Positions 39,906 to 48,667 of a stretch of 64,000 nucleotides of DNA are shown one piece after another. The stretch comes from Mycobacterium sp. 3519A (GTDB lineage: Bacteria; Actinomycetota; Actinomycetes; Mycobacteriales; Mycobacteriaceae), in contig NZ_OESG01000013.1 of the NCBI RefSeq assembly GCF_900240945.1, positions 1,526,887 to 1,590,886 of the forward strand, given 5' to 3'. The notes under the pieces are model-generated. The model worked only from the letters and a program-made list of their open reading frames with translations, had not been told where the DNA came from and searched no databases. The position numbers and the translations under genes were made by a program. Every line of letters begins with the position of its first letter. Position 1 is the stretch's first letter.

Positions 39906-41086
39906 CGCTTACCCCAGTCCCATGGCGGCGCGGTCAGCAGGCCAAGGCCTTTGACCCGCGTCTCACCGAGTTCCTTGTACAACTCGATCTCGACCACGCT
40001 GTCCCCGTCGGCGTCGGCGACCGGCACAGTGTTCAGGAACTCCAGCATCGCCCGCGAATGGGTGACCACCAGCACCTGCGTGTGCGCCGCCGCCGCGGCG
40101 ATCAGCGCGGCCAACGGCCGCACCAGATCCGGATGCAGTGAGGTCTCGGGCTCGTTGAGCACCATGAGAGAAGGCGGCTGTGGGCTCGACAACGCGGCGG
40201 CCCACAACAGGAAACGCAATGTGCCATCGGATAATTCGGCGGCGCGTAGCGGACGTAACATGCCGCGCTGCTGCAACTGCAGATCGAACAGCCCGTCGCG
40301 AACCGCCACCGACAGTGTGGCACCGTCGAACGCGTCGGCCACTGCGCGCGCGAGGTCGTCGAAGCCGGCCTCGATGATGGTCTGCACCGCAGCGGCCAGG
40401 TCGCTGCCGTCGTCGGAGAGCACGGGCGTGCGGGTGCCGACGTGGGGGTGGCGCGACGGCGCGGCCGCATCGACCCGGAAACCGTCGTAGAACCGCCAGC
40501 TGCGCAACCGGTGCCGGACGGCGGCGAGTTCGGGATGTGCGCCGGGGTGCGCGTATTCGGCGAGCACGCTGCGGTACGCGGGCAGCGACCGCGTCATCTC
40601 ATCGAAGCCCCTGCCGGATTCCGCACTGGCCTCCGCGTAGTCGCGGGTTCGGCGCACCAGTGTGGTGCTTGTTCGCATCACCGGACCGGCGAACACCGCT
40701 TCGCGCTTGATCTCGGGGTCGAGTGCGAACAACGATCTGTGCCCCGCCATCTGCGGCAGCCCGAGGTCCACCAGATAGCCGAAATCGTCTGAGGCGAAAC
40801 CGAGTTCGAGCGACACCGGGCCGGTGCGCGTCGTGCCCTCGACCCGTCCGGTCCGGCGCGCACCGCGCAGTTGCTCCGGGCCCGCCCACAACACCGACTC
40901 CAGGCCGCCTTCGCGGGCCAGCGAGCCGATCACCTCACCGCGGCCGCAGTCGGCGAGCAATCGCAACGCCCGGTACAGCGACGACTTCCCGGTGCCGTTG
41001 GCTCCGGTGATGACCGTCAGGCCGGAAAGCGGCAGCACGATCTCGCGCAGGGAGCGGTACCCGCGAATGGCGACCGTCTGCAGCAT
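39902..41086 (-). CDS. AAA-family ATPase, RecF/SMC-like (AAA_21 type)
   Basis: A 394-residue ATPase. N-terminal IRGYRSLREIVLPLSGLTV and Walker A TGANGTGKSS, then a signature-like ELSDGTLRFLLW and Walker B LMVLNEPETSLHPDLV, followed by VVTHSRAMLEFL. This head-only arrangement is found in OLD-like and other AAA_21 proteins, often in DNA repair or defence, but no TOPRIM nuclease partner is seen here. Note NEPE rather than DEPE in Walker B. It is 6 bp downstream of dinB on the same strand and may be co-transcribed with it. From memory this gene is not between the SDR and dinB homologues in M. tuberculosis. Confidence 0.85.
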   Translation of the reverse strand: MLQTVAIRGYRSLREIVLPLSGLTVITGANGTGKSSLYRALRLLADCGRGEVIGSLAREGGLESVLWAGPEQLRGARRTGRVEGTTRTGPVSLELGFASDDFGYLVDLGLPQMAGHRSLFALDPEIKREAVFAGPVMRTSTTLVRRTRDYAEASAESGRGFDEMTRSLPAYRSVLAEYAHPGAHPELAAVRHRLRSWRFYDGFRVDAAAPSRHPHVGTRTPVLSDDGSDLAAAVQTIIEAGFDDLARAVADAFDGATLSVAVRDGLFDLQLQQRGMLRPLRAAELSDGTLRFLLWAAALSSPQPPSLMVLNEPETSLHPDLVRPLAALIAAAAAHTQVLVVTHSRAMLEFLNTVPVADADGDSVVEIELYKELGETRVKGLGLLTAPPWDWGKR

Positions 41087-41092
41087 GGGTGT

Positions 41093-42133
41093 TCAGTACC
41101 CGCCTTCCGGGGCATCGAGTTCCAGTCGCACGCCGAGCAGTCGGACAGGCCGGTCGAGTTCGAACTGCGCCAGCAGTTCCTGCGCGGTCCGCTTGATCGG
41201 CTCGGCGTCGGTGGTCGGTGCGGGAAGCTTGCGGATCTTCGTCCTGGTGTAAAAGGTGTTGGTGCGCACGGTGACTGCGACCCGGGTGACGACACGGCCC
41301 TGTTCGACGATCTCATCGAGCGTCTGCTGCGCCAGATCGTCCACCGCGCAAGCCATTTCGGCGCGGTCGGTGAGATCCTGTGCAAAGGTGACGACGTGGC
41401 TGCGTGAGCGGGGGACCCACGGCTCGGCGCTGACGTTCGTGTCGCCGCCGCCCTTTGCCAGTAGCAGTATCCACAGTCCGGTGGTCGGCCCGAACGTCGA
41501 CGTCAGCAGCGTGGCATCGGTCGCGGCGAGGTCAGCGACGGTGGTGATGCCCAGTCCCGCAAGTTTTTTGGCGGTTTTCGGGCCGACGCCCCACAGCGCG
41601 TCGACCTCGCGGTCGCCCATCACCGCCATCCAGTTCTCATCGGTGAGTTGGTAGATTCCCGCGGGTTTGCCGAAGCCGGTGGCCACCTTCGCGCGCTGCT
41701 TGTTGTCACTGATGCCCACCGAACAGGACAACTCCGTCTGGCCGACGGCCTGCCGGATCTGTTCGGCCAGTCGCACCGGGTTCTCGACGTCGGCGCCGAC
41801 GTAGGCCTCGTCCCAGCCCCACACTTCGACGGGGTGGCCGAGGTCGCGCAGCAGGTTCATCACTTCTTCGGAGGCCTCGTCATAGGCCGCGGTGTCGAGC
41901 GGCAGAAACGTCGCGTCGGGGCACTTGCGGGCCGCGGTGCGAAGCGGCATACCCGCGTGCACGCCGAACGCACGGGCTGGGTACGACGCGCACGTGACCA
42001 CCTTGCGCGGTTCGTCGGGATCGCCGTTGCCGCCGACGATGATCGGCAGCCCGGCCAGTTCGGGCCTGCGACGCACCTCCACGGCGGCCTGGAACTGATC
42101 GAGGTCGACGTGCAGGATCCATCGAGGCGTCAT
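41093..42133 (-). CDS. dinB: DNA polymerase IV (DinB2/DinP type)
   Basis: A 346-residue Y-family translesion polymerase, the short form matching mycobacterial DinB2 (Rv3056). Catalytic acidic residues are in HVDLDQFQAAVE and GWDEAYVGAD. The thumb helix-hairpin-helix is seen as LWGVGPKTAKKLAGLGI. The protein ends shortly after the little-finger domain (RLLGVRLELDAPEGGY) with no obvious beta-clamp-binding peptide. ATG at 42133 overlaps the stop of the upstream tetR, so the two genes are coupled. Confidence 0.93.
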   Translation of the reverse strand: MTPRWILHVDLDQFQAAVEVRRRPELAGLPIIVGGNGDPDEPRKVVTCASYPARAFGVHAGMPLRTAARKCPDATFLPLDTAAYDEASEEVMNLLRDLGHPVEVWGWDEAYVGADVENPVRLAEQIRQAVGQTELSCSVGISDNKQRAKVATGFGKPAGIYQLTDENWMAVMGDREVDALWGVGPKTAKKLAGLGITTVADLAATDATLLTSTFGPTTGLWILLLAKGGGDTNVSAEPWVPRSRSHVVTFAQDLTDRAEMACAVDDLAQQTLDEIVEQGRVVTRVAVTVRTNTFYTRTKIRKLPAPTTDAEPIKRTAQELLAQFELDRPVRLLGVRLELDAPEGGY

Positions 42134-42738
42134 CGGCCGCAGAGCTTGCGCGCCACGCTTTCCCACGCGTCGCCCAGTTGGTCGAGCGTCCGGCCGCGTT
42201 CGTTCAATTGGAAATGCACATAGTCGACGTCGAGCAGGGCGTGCAGTGCGTACGCCTGGGCGTCGAGGTCGCCGGTGGTGCCTGCCTGTTCGAGCAAAAC
42301 CTGAATGTGCCGATGATGCAGCATCATCGGTTCGTTGAACCGCGTCAGCGGGTCGCGGTTGGCATCCGACAGCAGCGCCCGGTGGGCCACCACGAACCGC
42401 AACCGTTCCCGGCCGTAGGCAAGCAGCCGATCCAATGGGGGCGCACCGGGGCCCAGCGGCGGCGGCCCGAACAGGAAGGCCTGCTGCTGGGCCTTCTCGT
42501 CCTCGTCGAGCAGCACGATCATCAGACCGGCCCGGCTGCCGAAGCGCCGGAACAGCGTGCCCTTGCCGACGCCTGCCGCCGTGGCGATGTCATCGGTGGT
42601 GACCGCCTCGGCGCCGTGCTCGGCTATCAGGCGGCGAGCGGCGTCGAGCAGTAACGTTCGGTTGCGGGCAGCATCGCCCCGCTCCTGCGGCGCTTGATCG
42701 GTGACCGGCAACTCGCGCAGCGGGGGAGAAGCGGTCAT
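42130..42738 (-). CDS. TetR-family regulator (Rv3055-like)
   Basis: A 202-residue TetR protein with N-terminal helix-turn-helix (AVTTDDIATAAGVGKGTLFRRFGSRAGL). It starts the unit tetR-dinB, with an ATGA overlap. The same tetR-dinB neighbourhood occurs in M. tuberculosis (Rv3055-Rv3056). It diverges from the FMN reductase gene; the inverted repeat GGACCATGGTCC lies at 42771-42782 in that gap and could be its operator. Confidence 0.87.
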   Translation of the reverse strand: MTASPPLRELPVTDQAPQERGDAARNRTLLLDAARRLIAEHGAEAVTTDDIATAAGVGKGTLFRRFGSRAGLMIVLLDEDEKAQQQAFLFGPPPLGPGAPPLDRLLAYGRERLRFVVAHRALLSDANRDPLTRFNEPMMLHHRHIQVLLEQAGTTGDLDAQAYALHALLDVDYVHFQLNERGRTLDQLGDAWESVARKLCGR

Positions 42739-42770
42739 GTTTGCAGTTTAGTTCAGGCGGAATAAATCGG

Positions 42771-42782
42771 ACCATGGTCCGG
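42771..42782. promoter_or_regulatory. Palindrome GGACCATGGTCC in tetR/FMN-reductase divergent promoter
   Basis: Perfect 12-bp palindrome between the divergent genes starting at 42738 (minus) and 42827 (plus). Candidate operator of the TetR protein encoded at 42130-42738; no second copy was seen nearby. Confidence 0.5.
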
Positions 42783-42826
42783 TTGGCGCGTGCGATGATC
42801 TCCGAACTACCGAAGGGAACGTAGAG

Positions 42827-43369
42827 ATGTCCGACGCCAAGGTGTTGGTGCTGCTGGGAAGCCTGCGCGCCGCCTCGATCAACCGTCAGTTGGCCGAGCT
42901 CGCGACCGAATCCGCCCCCGATGGCGTGCACCTGCAGCTGTTCGACCGGCTTGGTGAGCTGCCGTTCTACAACGAGGACATCGACACCGAAGACGTTGCC
43001 GAGCCGGTGCAGGCGCTGCGCGCCGCGGCCGCTGACGCCGACGCGGCGCTCGTCGTCACCCCCGAATACAACGGCACCATCCCCGGTGTGCTGAAGAACG
43101 CGATCGACTGGCTGTCGCGGCCGTTCGGCAACGGCGCGCTGAAGGGCAAACCGGTCGCGGTGATCGGAACGGCGCATGGCCGCTACGGCGGCGTGTGGGC
43201 GCACGACGAGGCGCGTAAGTCGTTCGGCATCGCCGGTGTGCAGGTGGTGGAGGATCTCAAGCTGTCGGTGCAGACGACGGCGTTCGACGGCAGACATCCC
43301 AGGGAGAACGCTCAGATCGCCGCAAATCTGCGCGATGTCGTGGGGAAGCTGGCCGCCGAGGTCGGGTAG
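42827..43369 (+). CDS. NADPH-dependent FMN reductase (Rv3054c-like)
   Basis: A 180-residue flavodoxin-like reductase. FMN-binding GSLRAASINRQLAE and the signature TPEYNGTIPGVLKNAIDW are diagnostic of the FMN_red/ChrR family, which reduces FMN, quinones or chromate with NADPH. Ribosome site GAAGGGAAC. Conserved neighbour of tetR-dinB. It probably protects against quinone or oxidative stress, and being divergent from the TetR it may be its main target. Confidence 0.9.
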   Translation: MSDAKVLVLLGSLRAASINRQLAELATESAPDGVHLQLFDRLGELPFYNEDIDTEDVAEPVQALRAAAADADAALVVTPEYNGTIPGVLKNAIDWLSRPFGNGALKGKPVAVIGTAHGRYGGVWAHDEARKSFGIAGVQVVEDLKLSVQTTAFDGRHPRENAQIAANLRDVVGKLAAEVG

Positions 43370-43415
43370 TGCACTACTCGTGACGGCGCTGGTCCGCGCG
43401 CCGCAGCATTCGGGT

Positions 43416-43568
43416 ATGTGCGGATTCACTCGGACTCTGTCGCTGCTGGTGCTGACGGCGACGGCCGTCTCGGGCGTCGGCAGGGCCAAGCCGGCCCCGC
43501 CCGCCCGCGCCCCGCAGACCCTTCCGCCCGGTACCCGGATCTGTGAGCCCGCCAAGGCGCGCTGTTGA
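43416..43568 (+). CDS. Small putative secreted protein
   Basis: A 50-residue frame: a short charged start (MCGFTRT), a hydrophobic stretch LSLLVLTATAVSG that could be a signal peptide, then a proline/alanine-rich tail with the two last Cys in ICEPAKARC. An in-frame GTG at 43380 would add twelve residues. No family is recognised. It could be a real small exported peptide or an open frame by chance in high-GC DNA. Confidence 0.35.
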   Translation: MCGFTRTLSLLVLTATAVSGVGRAKPAPPARAPQTLPPGTRICEPAKARC

Positions 43569-43767
43569 TTTTCGCCTTTGCTGTTACGTCACCGTGACAG
43601 TTCGCGCCGCCGGGCCTGTCGGTGGTCGGTGGTAGACCAGGGTGAGCAGCCGCGACATGACCCGAATGTGACATGCGACACGCCGGGTCAAAAGCTGGCT
43701 GACAGCTTACGACCAGGGAATTTCAAAAATGTTATTCAGAACATCTTGTATCCCTTCGCAATGTCGG

Positions 43768-43783
43768 ACACTAGGTGTAGTGT
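43768..43783. promoter_or_regulatory. NrdR box upstream of nrdHIE
   Basis: The 16-bp inverted repeat ACACTAGGTGTAGTGT fits the NrdR-box consensus (ACAC-W-A-x4-T-W-GTGT type). NrdR is the ATP/dATP-sensing repressor of ribonucleotide reductase genes. It lies about 200 bp upstream of nrdH; a second box at the usual spacing (about 31 bp) is not clear. Confidence 0.75.
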
Positions 43784-43985
43784 TTCGAGCACCGACAGAC
43801 CCCCACCGGTACTTGTACCTTCCAGGGTCGGCCGGAGGCCAGAAGTCCGGCGGTGTCGGTTCCCAGACGCACCGGGCAGCAGCCCCGGACGCCTGGAATT
43901 TTGGGGGCCCGAGGGCCGCTGAATTTTCAGCGACAAGCAGTAACCGACCAGTTGCCAGTCCGTCCGCAGAGGAGCCGTACCGAAG
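43784..43985 (+). other. Long leader of nrdHIE with inverted repeats
   Basis: About 200 nt between the NrdR box and nrdH carry no gene. It contains GGTAC-TT-GTACC (43808-43819), the hairpin GCCGGA/TCCGGC (43831-43851) and a perfect 7-2-7 palindrome CGCTGAA-TT-TTCAGCG (43917-43932). A cobalamin riboswitch was considered but its conserved core was not found. The stretch 43569-43767 upstream of the box shows no gene or repeat. Confidence 0.45.
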
Positions 43986-44237
43986 ATGACGCAACCTTCG
44001 ATCACCGTGTACACCAAGCCCGCTTGCGTGCAGTGCAACGCCACCTACAAGGCGCTGGACAAGCAGGGCATCGCCTACGAGAAGGTTGACATCACCCTGG
44101 ACAGCGAGGCCCGCGACTACGTCATGGCGCTGGGCTACCTGCAGGCGCCCGTGGTGGTCGCAGGCAACGAGCACTGGTCGGGGTTCCGACCGGACCGCAT
44201 CAAGGCCCTGTCCGGGGCGGTCGCGGCGACGGCATAA
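43986..44237 (+). CDS. nrdH: Glutaredoxin-like NrdH redoxin
   Basis: An 83-residue NrdH protein, the electron donor of class Ib ribonucleotide reductase, reduced by thioredoxin reductase. The active site CVQC lies at residues 14-17 in [14 protein letters not shown], and the C-terminal block [12 protein letters not shown] is typical for NrdH. First gene of nrdHIE with a good ribosome site (GAGGAG). Regulation by NrdR is suggested by the box at 43768-43783. Confidence 0.95.
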   Translation: MTQPSITVYTKPACVQCNATYKALDKQGIAYEKVDITLDSEARDYVMALGYLQAPVVVAGNEHWSGFRPDRIKALSGAVAATA

Positions 44238-44278
44238 AGAAGGGGTACTCCGAGAGGCGGAAAGGAGAGGACGTCGAG

Positions 44279-44728
44279 ATGACACCGTGCAACCTCGTCT
44301 ACTTCTCCAGCGTGTCGGAGAACACCCACCGCTTCGTCGAGAAGCTGGGATTGCCCGCCATCCGGATCCCGCTGCACGGACGCATCGAGGTCGATGAGCC
44401 GTACGTGCTGGTGCTGCCCACCTACGGCGGCGGGCGCGCCACCCCGGACATCAACGACGGCGGCTACGTGCCCAAGCAGGTCATCGCGTTTCTGAACAAC
44501 GAACACAACCGGTCGTTGATCCGCGGCGTCATCGCCGCGGGCAACAACAACTTCGGCGCCGAGTTCGCCTATGCGGGCAACGTGGTTTCCCGCAAGTGCG
44601 GCGTGCCGTATCTGTATCGCTTCGAACTCATGGGAACCCCCGACGACGTGGAAGCCGTCCGCGCGGGCTTGGAAGACTTTTGGAAGGACCAGACGTGCCA
44701 CCAACCGTCACAGCTGCAGAGCCTGTAA
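44279..44728 (+). CDS. nrdI: NrdI flavodoxin-like protein
   Basis: A 149-residue NrdI, the flavodoxin that supplies the oxidant for assembling the manganese-tyrosyl radical cofactor of NrdF. The FMN loop is [11 protein letters not shown] and the 50-loop YGGGRA is followed by [23 protein letters not shown] is a family block. Its end overlaps the nrdE start by 34 bp, normal for nrdHIE operons. Confidence 0.95.
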   Translation: MTPCNLVYFSSVSENTHRFVEKLGLPAIRIPLHGRIEVDEPYVLVLPTYGGGRATPDINDGGYVPKQVIAFLNNEHNRSLIRGVIAAGNNNFGAEFAYAGNVVSRKCGVPYLYRFELMGTPDDVEAVRAGLEDFWKDQTCHQPSQLQSL

Positions 44729-46866
44729 CGACCGACGCGCCGGGCGCGCTGCCAGGCGAGACGGACTACCACGCGCTCAACGCGATGCTGAATCTGTACG
44801 ACGCCGAGGGCAGGATTCAGTTCGAGAAGGACCGCGAGGCCGCGCATCAGTACTTCCTGCAACACGTCAACCAGAACACGGTCTTCTTCCACAACTACGA
44901 CGAGAAGCTGGATTACCTGATCCAGAAGGAGTACTACGAGCGCGAGGTGCTCGACCAGTACTCGCGTAACTTCGTCAAGACGCTGCTGGACCGGGCCTAT
45001 GCCAAGAAGTTCCGGTTCCCGACCTTCCTCGGCGCGTTCAAGTACTACACCAGCTACACGCTGAAGACCTTCGACGGCAAACGGTATCTGGAGCGGTTCG
45101 AGGACCGCGTCGTCATGGTGGCACTGACGCTGGCTGCGGGGGACACGTCGCTGGCGGAGAAGCTGGTTGACGAGATCATGGACGGTCGCTTCCAGCCGGC
45201 CACCCCGACGTTTTTGAACTCGGGCAAGAAGCAGCGCGGTGAGCCGGTGTCCTGCTTCCTGCTGCGCATCGAGGACAACATGGAGTCGATCGGACGCTCC
45301 ATCAACTCCGCGCTGCAGCTGTCCAAGCGCGGCGGCGGAGTTGCGTTGCTGCTGTCCAACATTCGCGAACACGGTGCGCCGATCAAGAACATCGAGAACC
45401 AGAGCTCCGGCGTCATCCCGATCATGAAGCTGCTTGAGGACTCGTTCTCCTACGCCAACCAGTTGGGCGCACGTCAGGGCGCAGGCGCGGTGTATCTGCA
45501 CGCGCACCATCCGGACATCTACCGCTTCCTGGACACCAAGCGGGAGAACGCAGACGAGAAGATCCGGATCAAGACGCTCTCGCTGGGCGTGGTGATCCCG
45601 GACATCACGTTCGAGTTGGCGAAGAAGAACGAGGACATGTACCTGTTCTCGCCGTACGACGTCGAGCGGGTGTACGGCGTTCCGTTCGCGGACATCTCGG
45701 TGACCGAGAAGTACTACGAGATGGTCGACGACGCACGGATCCGCAAGACGAAGATCAAGGCGCGCGAGTTCTTCCAGACGCTGGCCGAGTTGCAGTTCGA
45801 GTCGGGCTACCCGTACATCATGTTCGAGGACACGGTGAACCGGGCCAACCCGATCGACGGCAAGATCACCCACTCCAATCTGTGCTCGGAGATCCTGCAG
45901 GTGTCGACGCCGTCGGTGTTCAACGAGGATCTGAGCTATGCCCAGGTGGGCAAGGACATCTCGTGCAACCTCGGCTCGCTGAACATCGCCAAGACGATGG
46001 ATTCCCCGGACTTCGCGCAGACCATCGAGGTCGCCATCCGTGCGTTGACCGCGGTGAGCGATCAGACCCACATCTGGTCGGTGCCGTCGATCGAGCAGGG
46101 CAACAACGACTCTCACGCGATCGGGCTCGGGCAGATGAACCTGCACGGGTACCTGGCGCGTGAGCACATCTTCTACGGGTCCGAAGAGGGCATCGACTTC
46201 ACGAACATCTACTTCTACACGGTGCTGTATCACGCGCTGCGGGCGTCGAACAAGATCGCGATCGAGCGCGGCACACACTTCAAGGGCTTCGAGAAGTCGA
46301 AGTACGCGACGGGCGAGTTCTTCGACAAGTACACCGCACAGGTGTGGGAGCCGAAGACCGACAAGGTGAAGCAGTTGTTCGCCGATGCGGGCATTCGCAT
46401 TCCGACGCAAGAGGATTGGACTCGGCTGAAGGAGTCGGTGGGCAAGCACGGCATCTACAACCAGAACCTGCAGGCGGTTCCGCCGACGGGGTCGATCAGC
46501 TACATCAACCATTCGACCAGCTCGATCCACCCGATCGCGTCGAAGGTGGAGATCCGCAAGGAAGGCAAGATCGGGCGGGTGTACTACCCGGCGCCGTACA
46601 TGACCAACGACAACCTGGAGTACTACCAGGATGCCTACGAGATCGGCTACGAGAAGGTCATCGACACTTATGCCGCGGCGACGCAGCACGTCGATCAGGG
46701 TCTGAGCCTGACCCTGTTCTTCAAGGACACCGCGACCACCCGTGATGTGAACAAGGCGCAGATCTACGCTTGGCGCAAGGGAATCAAGACGCTGTACTAC
46801 ATCCGGTTGCGTCAGATGGCCCTCGAGGGCACTGAGGTGGAGGGTTGCGTCAGCTGCATGCTGTGA
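44695..46866 (+). CDS. nrdE: Ribonucleoside-diphosphate reductase alpha subunit, class Ib
   Basis: A 723-residue large subunit that reduces ribonucleoside diphosphates. Active-site blocks include [20 protein letters not shown] with its catalytic Cys, and the C-terminal redox pair in EGCVSCML. The N-terminal ATP-cone of class Ia is missing, as expected for NrdE. GTG at 44695 (then CCACCAACCG) gives the usual length and overlaps nrdI; no closer ATG fits. The small subunit nrdF is not found in the 17 kb downstream, consistent with mycobacteria where it lies separately. Confidence 0.95.
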   Translation: MPPTVTAAEPVTTDAPGALPGETDYHALNAMLNLYDAEGRIQFEKDREAAHQYFLQHVNQNTVFFHNYDEKLDYLIQKEYYEREVLDQYSRNFVKTLLDRAYAKKFRFPTFLGAFKYYTSYTLKTFDGKRYLERFEDRVVMVALTLAAGDTSLAEKLVDEIMDGRFQPATPTFLNSGKKQRGEPVSCFLLRIEDNMESIGRSINSALQLSKRGGGVALLLSNIREHGAPIKNIENQSSGVIPIMKLLEDSFSYANQLGARQGAGAVYLHAHHPDIYRFLDTKRENADEKIRIKTLSLGVVIPDITFELAKKNEDMYLFSPYDVERVYGVPFADISVTEKYYEMVDDARIRKTKIKAREFFQTLAELQFESGYPYIMFEDTVNRANPIDGKITHSNLCSEILQVSTPSVFNEDLSYAQVGKDISCNLGSLNIAKTMDSPDFAQTIEVAIRALTAVSDQTHIWSVPSIEQGNNDSHAIGLGQMNLHGYLAREHIFYGSEEGIDFTNIYFYTVLYHALRASNKIAIERGTHFKGFEKSKYATGEFFDKYTAQVWEPKTDKVKQLFADAGIRIPTQEDWTRLKESVGKHGIYNQNLQAVPPTGSISYINHSTSSIHPIASKVEIRKEGKIGRVYYPAPYMTNDNLEYYQDAYEIGYEKVIDTYAAATQHVDQGLSLTLFFKDTATTRDVNKAQIYAWRKGIKTLYYIRLRQMALEGTEVEGCVSCML

Positions 46867-46909
46867 GGCCGAGCTGACGTATCTCTAATTGCGAGGGAGG
46901 CTTTTAGTA

Positions 46910-47308
46910 ATGCCTGATCTTGAAAACAATCGTGAGAGCGTTGTGTTCCGACTAACCGTTCCCGATCTGCGAAAGCGTCTGCGGCTGGCTGGGTTTCGCG
47001 GCAGTGTGCGAGCGCTCAGTGCTATAGGCGAAGTGGCGCATGCGGATCTTCTCTGCGCCGCGCTCTTCTGCTCGCATCGTGGCCCCCACGAGGTCTTCAT
47101 CAATACAAACGTGACTTGCAACCATCATCACTTGACGGTCGATGTCATGGACCTCGTTAACGCTTTTGAAGAGGGGAACCTCGACCATGGATGGGACCGT
47201 AAACCTAACGGAGATGCGATGACCGGCATATTGACGCGCACTAACGCCGCTCGGGCTGGGATACCTCACAGCCAGTGGGCTTGTAACCCGTACCGCACGG
47301 GCAGTTGA
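46910..47308 (+). CDS. Hypothetical protein of less GC-rich island
   Basis: A 132-residue protein of unknown family. It has a hydrophilic start, a VRALSAIGEVAHADLL helix and the segment CNHHHLTVDVMDLV; no signal peptide or membrane helix. ATG at 46910 with GAGGGAGG nearby. Base use is visibly less GC-rich than its neighbours and codon choice is less biased, and it follows nrdE where the M. tuberculosis order has other genes. With the next gene it looks like acquired DNA. Confidence 0.6.
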   Translation: MPDLENNRESVVFRLTVPDLRKRLRLAGFRGSVRALSAIGEVAHADLLCAALFCSHRGPHEVFINTNVTCNHHHLTVDVMDLVNAFEEGNLDHGWDRKPNGDAMTGILTRTNAARAGIPHSQWACNPYRTGS

Positions 47309-47432
47309 GATACAGTCCCGCTGGAGCGAAGCTTCATCGGCAGCGACCCTGCGCTCGAGTTGGCCGCACGGCCGTGAGTGAAGGGGAAGCATTCCGGCGA
47401 ACGACTTGACCGCGCCGAATTATTTGAACGAC

Positions 47433-48509
47433 ATGTCGAAACAACCGGGCACAACTCGTGATCATCACGTGCCACAGATGTACCTCAAGCGGTTCGCGGT
47501 GCCCCGGGGCACTTCGTCTCGCATCATTGTGGCCGACGTCTGGGACGCAACCAAAAAATTCACCACCGATGTAAAGAATGTTGGAGTTGAAACGGGGTTC
47601 TATTGGGGAACGGACCAAGAAGGTATCCCCCACCACGATATGGAGAAGTTCCTAACGGCAATAGAAGCGCTCGCAGCGCGGGCATTTCGATTCGTCCTTG
47701 ATACGGGACGGTTGCCGGGCGAAGATGCTTTGCCGCCTTGGCCTTTACGCCGGGATCACCGCCGATCCCTGTCGTGGTGGATCGCTGCTCAGATTCTCAG
47801 GACGACTCGGCAACGGACTCGACTGGAACTTGGGTCTAGTTCATACATCGAGCCTCCTCGACACCTCGGCCGCGCGAATCGGCACATCAAGTTCATAGCG
47901 CAGTGGGTTGAGCCTCTGGCATCCGCCATATTTCACCGGCCGTGGGGAGTGGGTTTTAGTGATTTCTGCCTGCTCACTGGTGATGTTCCCGTCCTCGTGC
48001 TTAACGGCCAAGACGCTCATGACCAAGCGCTCGCTGCTGAATATTGGGACATTTACGTGCCTCTTGACCCACATAGATGCTTGTTCCTACCTGGAATACC
48101 GATACGTCAACTGTTCGCGCCATCGGTCGACCATCGTCTCAAACTGCACCCCGGCATTGGATTGGCTTTGAACAACGCAGTAGCGGATACCGCAGTGAAG
48201 CACATCTTTTGGCACCCCCAGCATGACCCGACTGCGCACCTTCACCTCCGCAGTCGCCGCTCTCTTGAAAAAGAGTTAGAAGCCGACTGGCTCCCGCGCT
48301 ATGTCGTGAGTTACGAAGTGTTGCCGGCAGGCTCTGGAGTCGAACGAAGATGGCTTGATCAGCATCCACCGGTGCGGACAAACGACGGAAGCCAGTGCGG
48401 AGACGGATCGAAACCTGAAATCACCGAGATAGTCCAGAGGATGTCAGGCCATCTTGATCAGGCTGAGGAAGTATTTCGCCAGCTGCAAGCTCAGCGTCCG
48501 GCACCTTGA
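47433..48509 (+). CDS. DUF4238-family protein
   Basis: A 358-residue protein with the N-terminal signature RDHHVPQMYLKRFA of DUF4238 (HHYVPQFYLRRF type), a family of unknown function often found in accessory or defence-rich regions. Other blocks: FLTAIEALAARAF, WWIAAQIL and FLLTGDVPVLV-like text (residues about 185-200). ATG at 47433 is used; TTG at 47406 would add nine residues. Neither has a strong ribosome site. It is less GC-rich than the chromosome average here. The 97 bp to the previous gene are empty. Confidence 0.75.
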   Translation: MSKQPGTTRDHHVPQMYLKRFAVPRGTSSRIIVADVWDATKKFTTDVKNVGVETGFYWGTDQEGIPHHDMEKFLTAIEALAARAFRFVLDTGRLPGEDALPPWPLRRDHRRSLSWWIAAQILRTTRQRTRLELGSSSYIEPPRHLGRANRHIKFIAQWVEPLASAIFHRPWGVGFSDFCLLTGDVPVLVLNGQDAHDQALAAEYWDIYVPLDPHRCLFLPGIPIRQLFAPSVDHRLKLHPGIGLALNNAVADTAVKHIFWHPQHDPTAHLHLRSRRSLEKELEADWLPRYVVSYEVLPAGSGVERRWLDQHPPVRTNDGSQCGDGSKPEITEIVQRMSGHLDQAEEVFRQLQAQRPAP

Positions 48510-48588
48510 ATTCGCATGTTTCCCTCGTTCGTCGCGCCGTCGCAAGTAAACCCGGCGCAACGTCAGGTGGCTAATTCTGACCCACGCT

Positions 48589-48656
48589 CCCGACGAGTGT
48601 GGGCTTGATACACGCAAAGCGGTCAGTATCCGTGCAAAATGTCCACACTCGCCAGT
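48589..48656. repeat. 68-bp mycobacterial intergenic palindromic repeat, copy A
   Basis: Aligns without gaps to 59990-60057. Shared parts include CCCGACGAGTGTGG at the left, ACACGC, AGCGG-x-CAGT, CCGTGCAA and GTCCACACTCG at the right. The ends form an inverted repeat (CGAGTGTGG with CCACACTCG). It lies between the convergent genes ending at 48509 and 48668 and may act as a two-way terminator. Confidence 0.7.
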
Positions 48657-48667
48657 CAGCCGAACCT

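Noticed and set aside
43784..43985. Cobalamin riboswitch upstream of nrdHIE
   Set aside because: The conserved riboswitch core and B12-box sequence were not found; the visible repeats are short simple palindromes.
44569..46689. 706-codon open frame on the minus strand opposite nrdE
   Set aside because: Antisense shadow of a well-identified gene in high-GC DNA; its translation is rich in Arg, Val and His and shows no family pattern.
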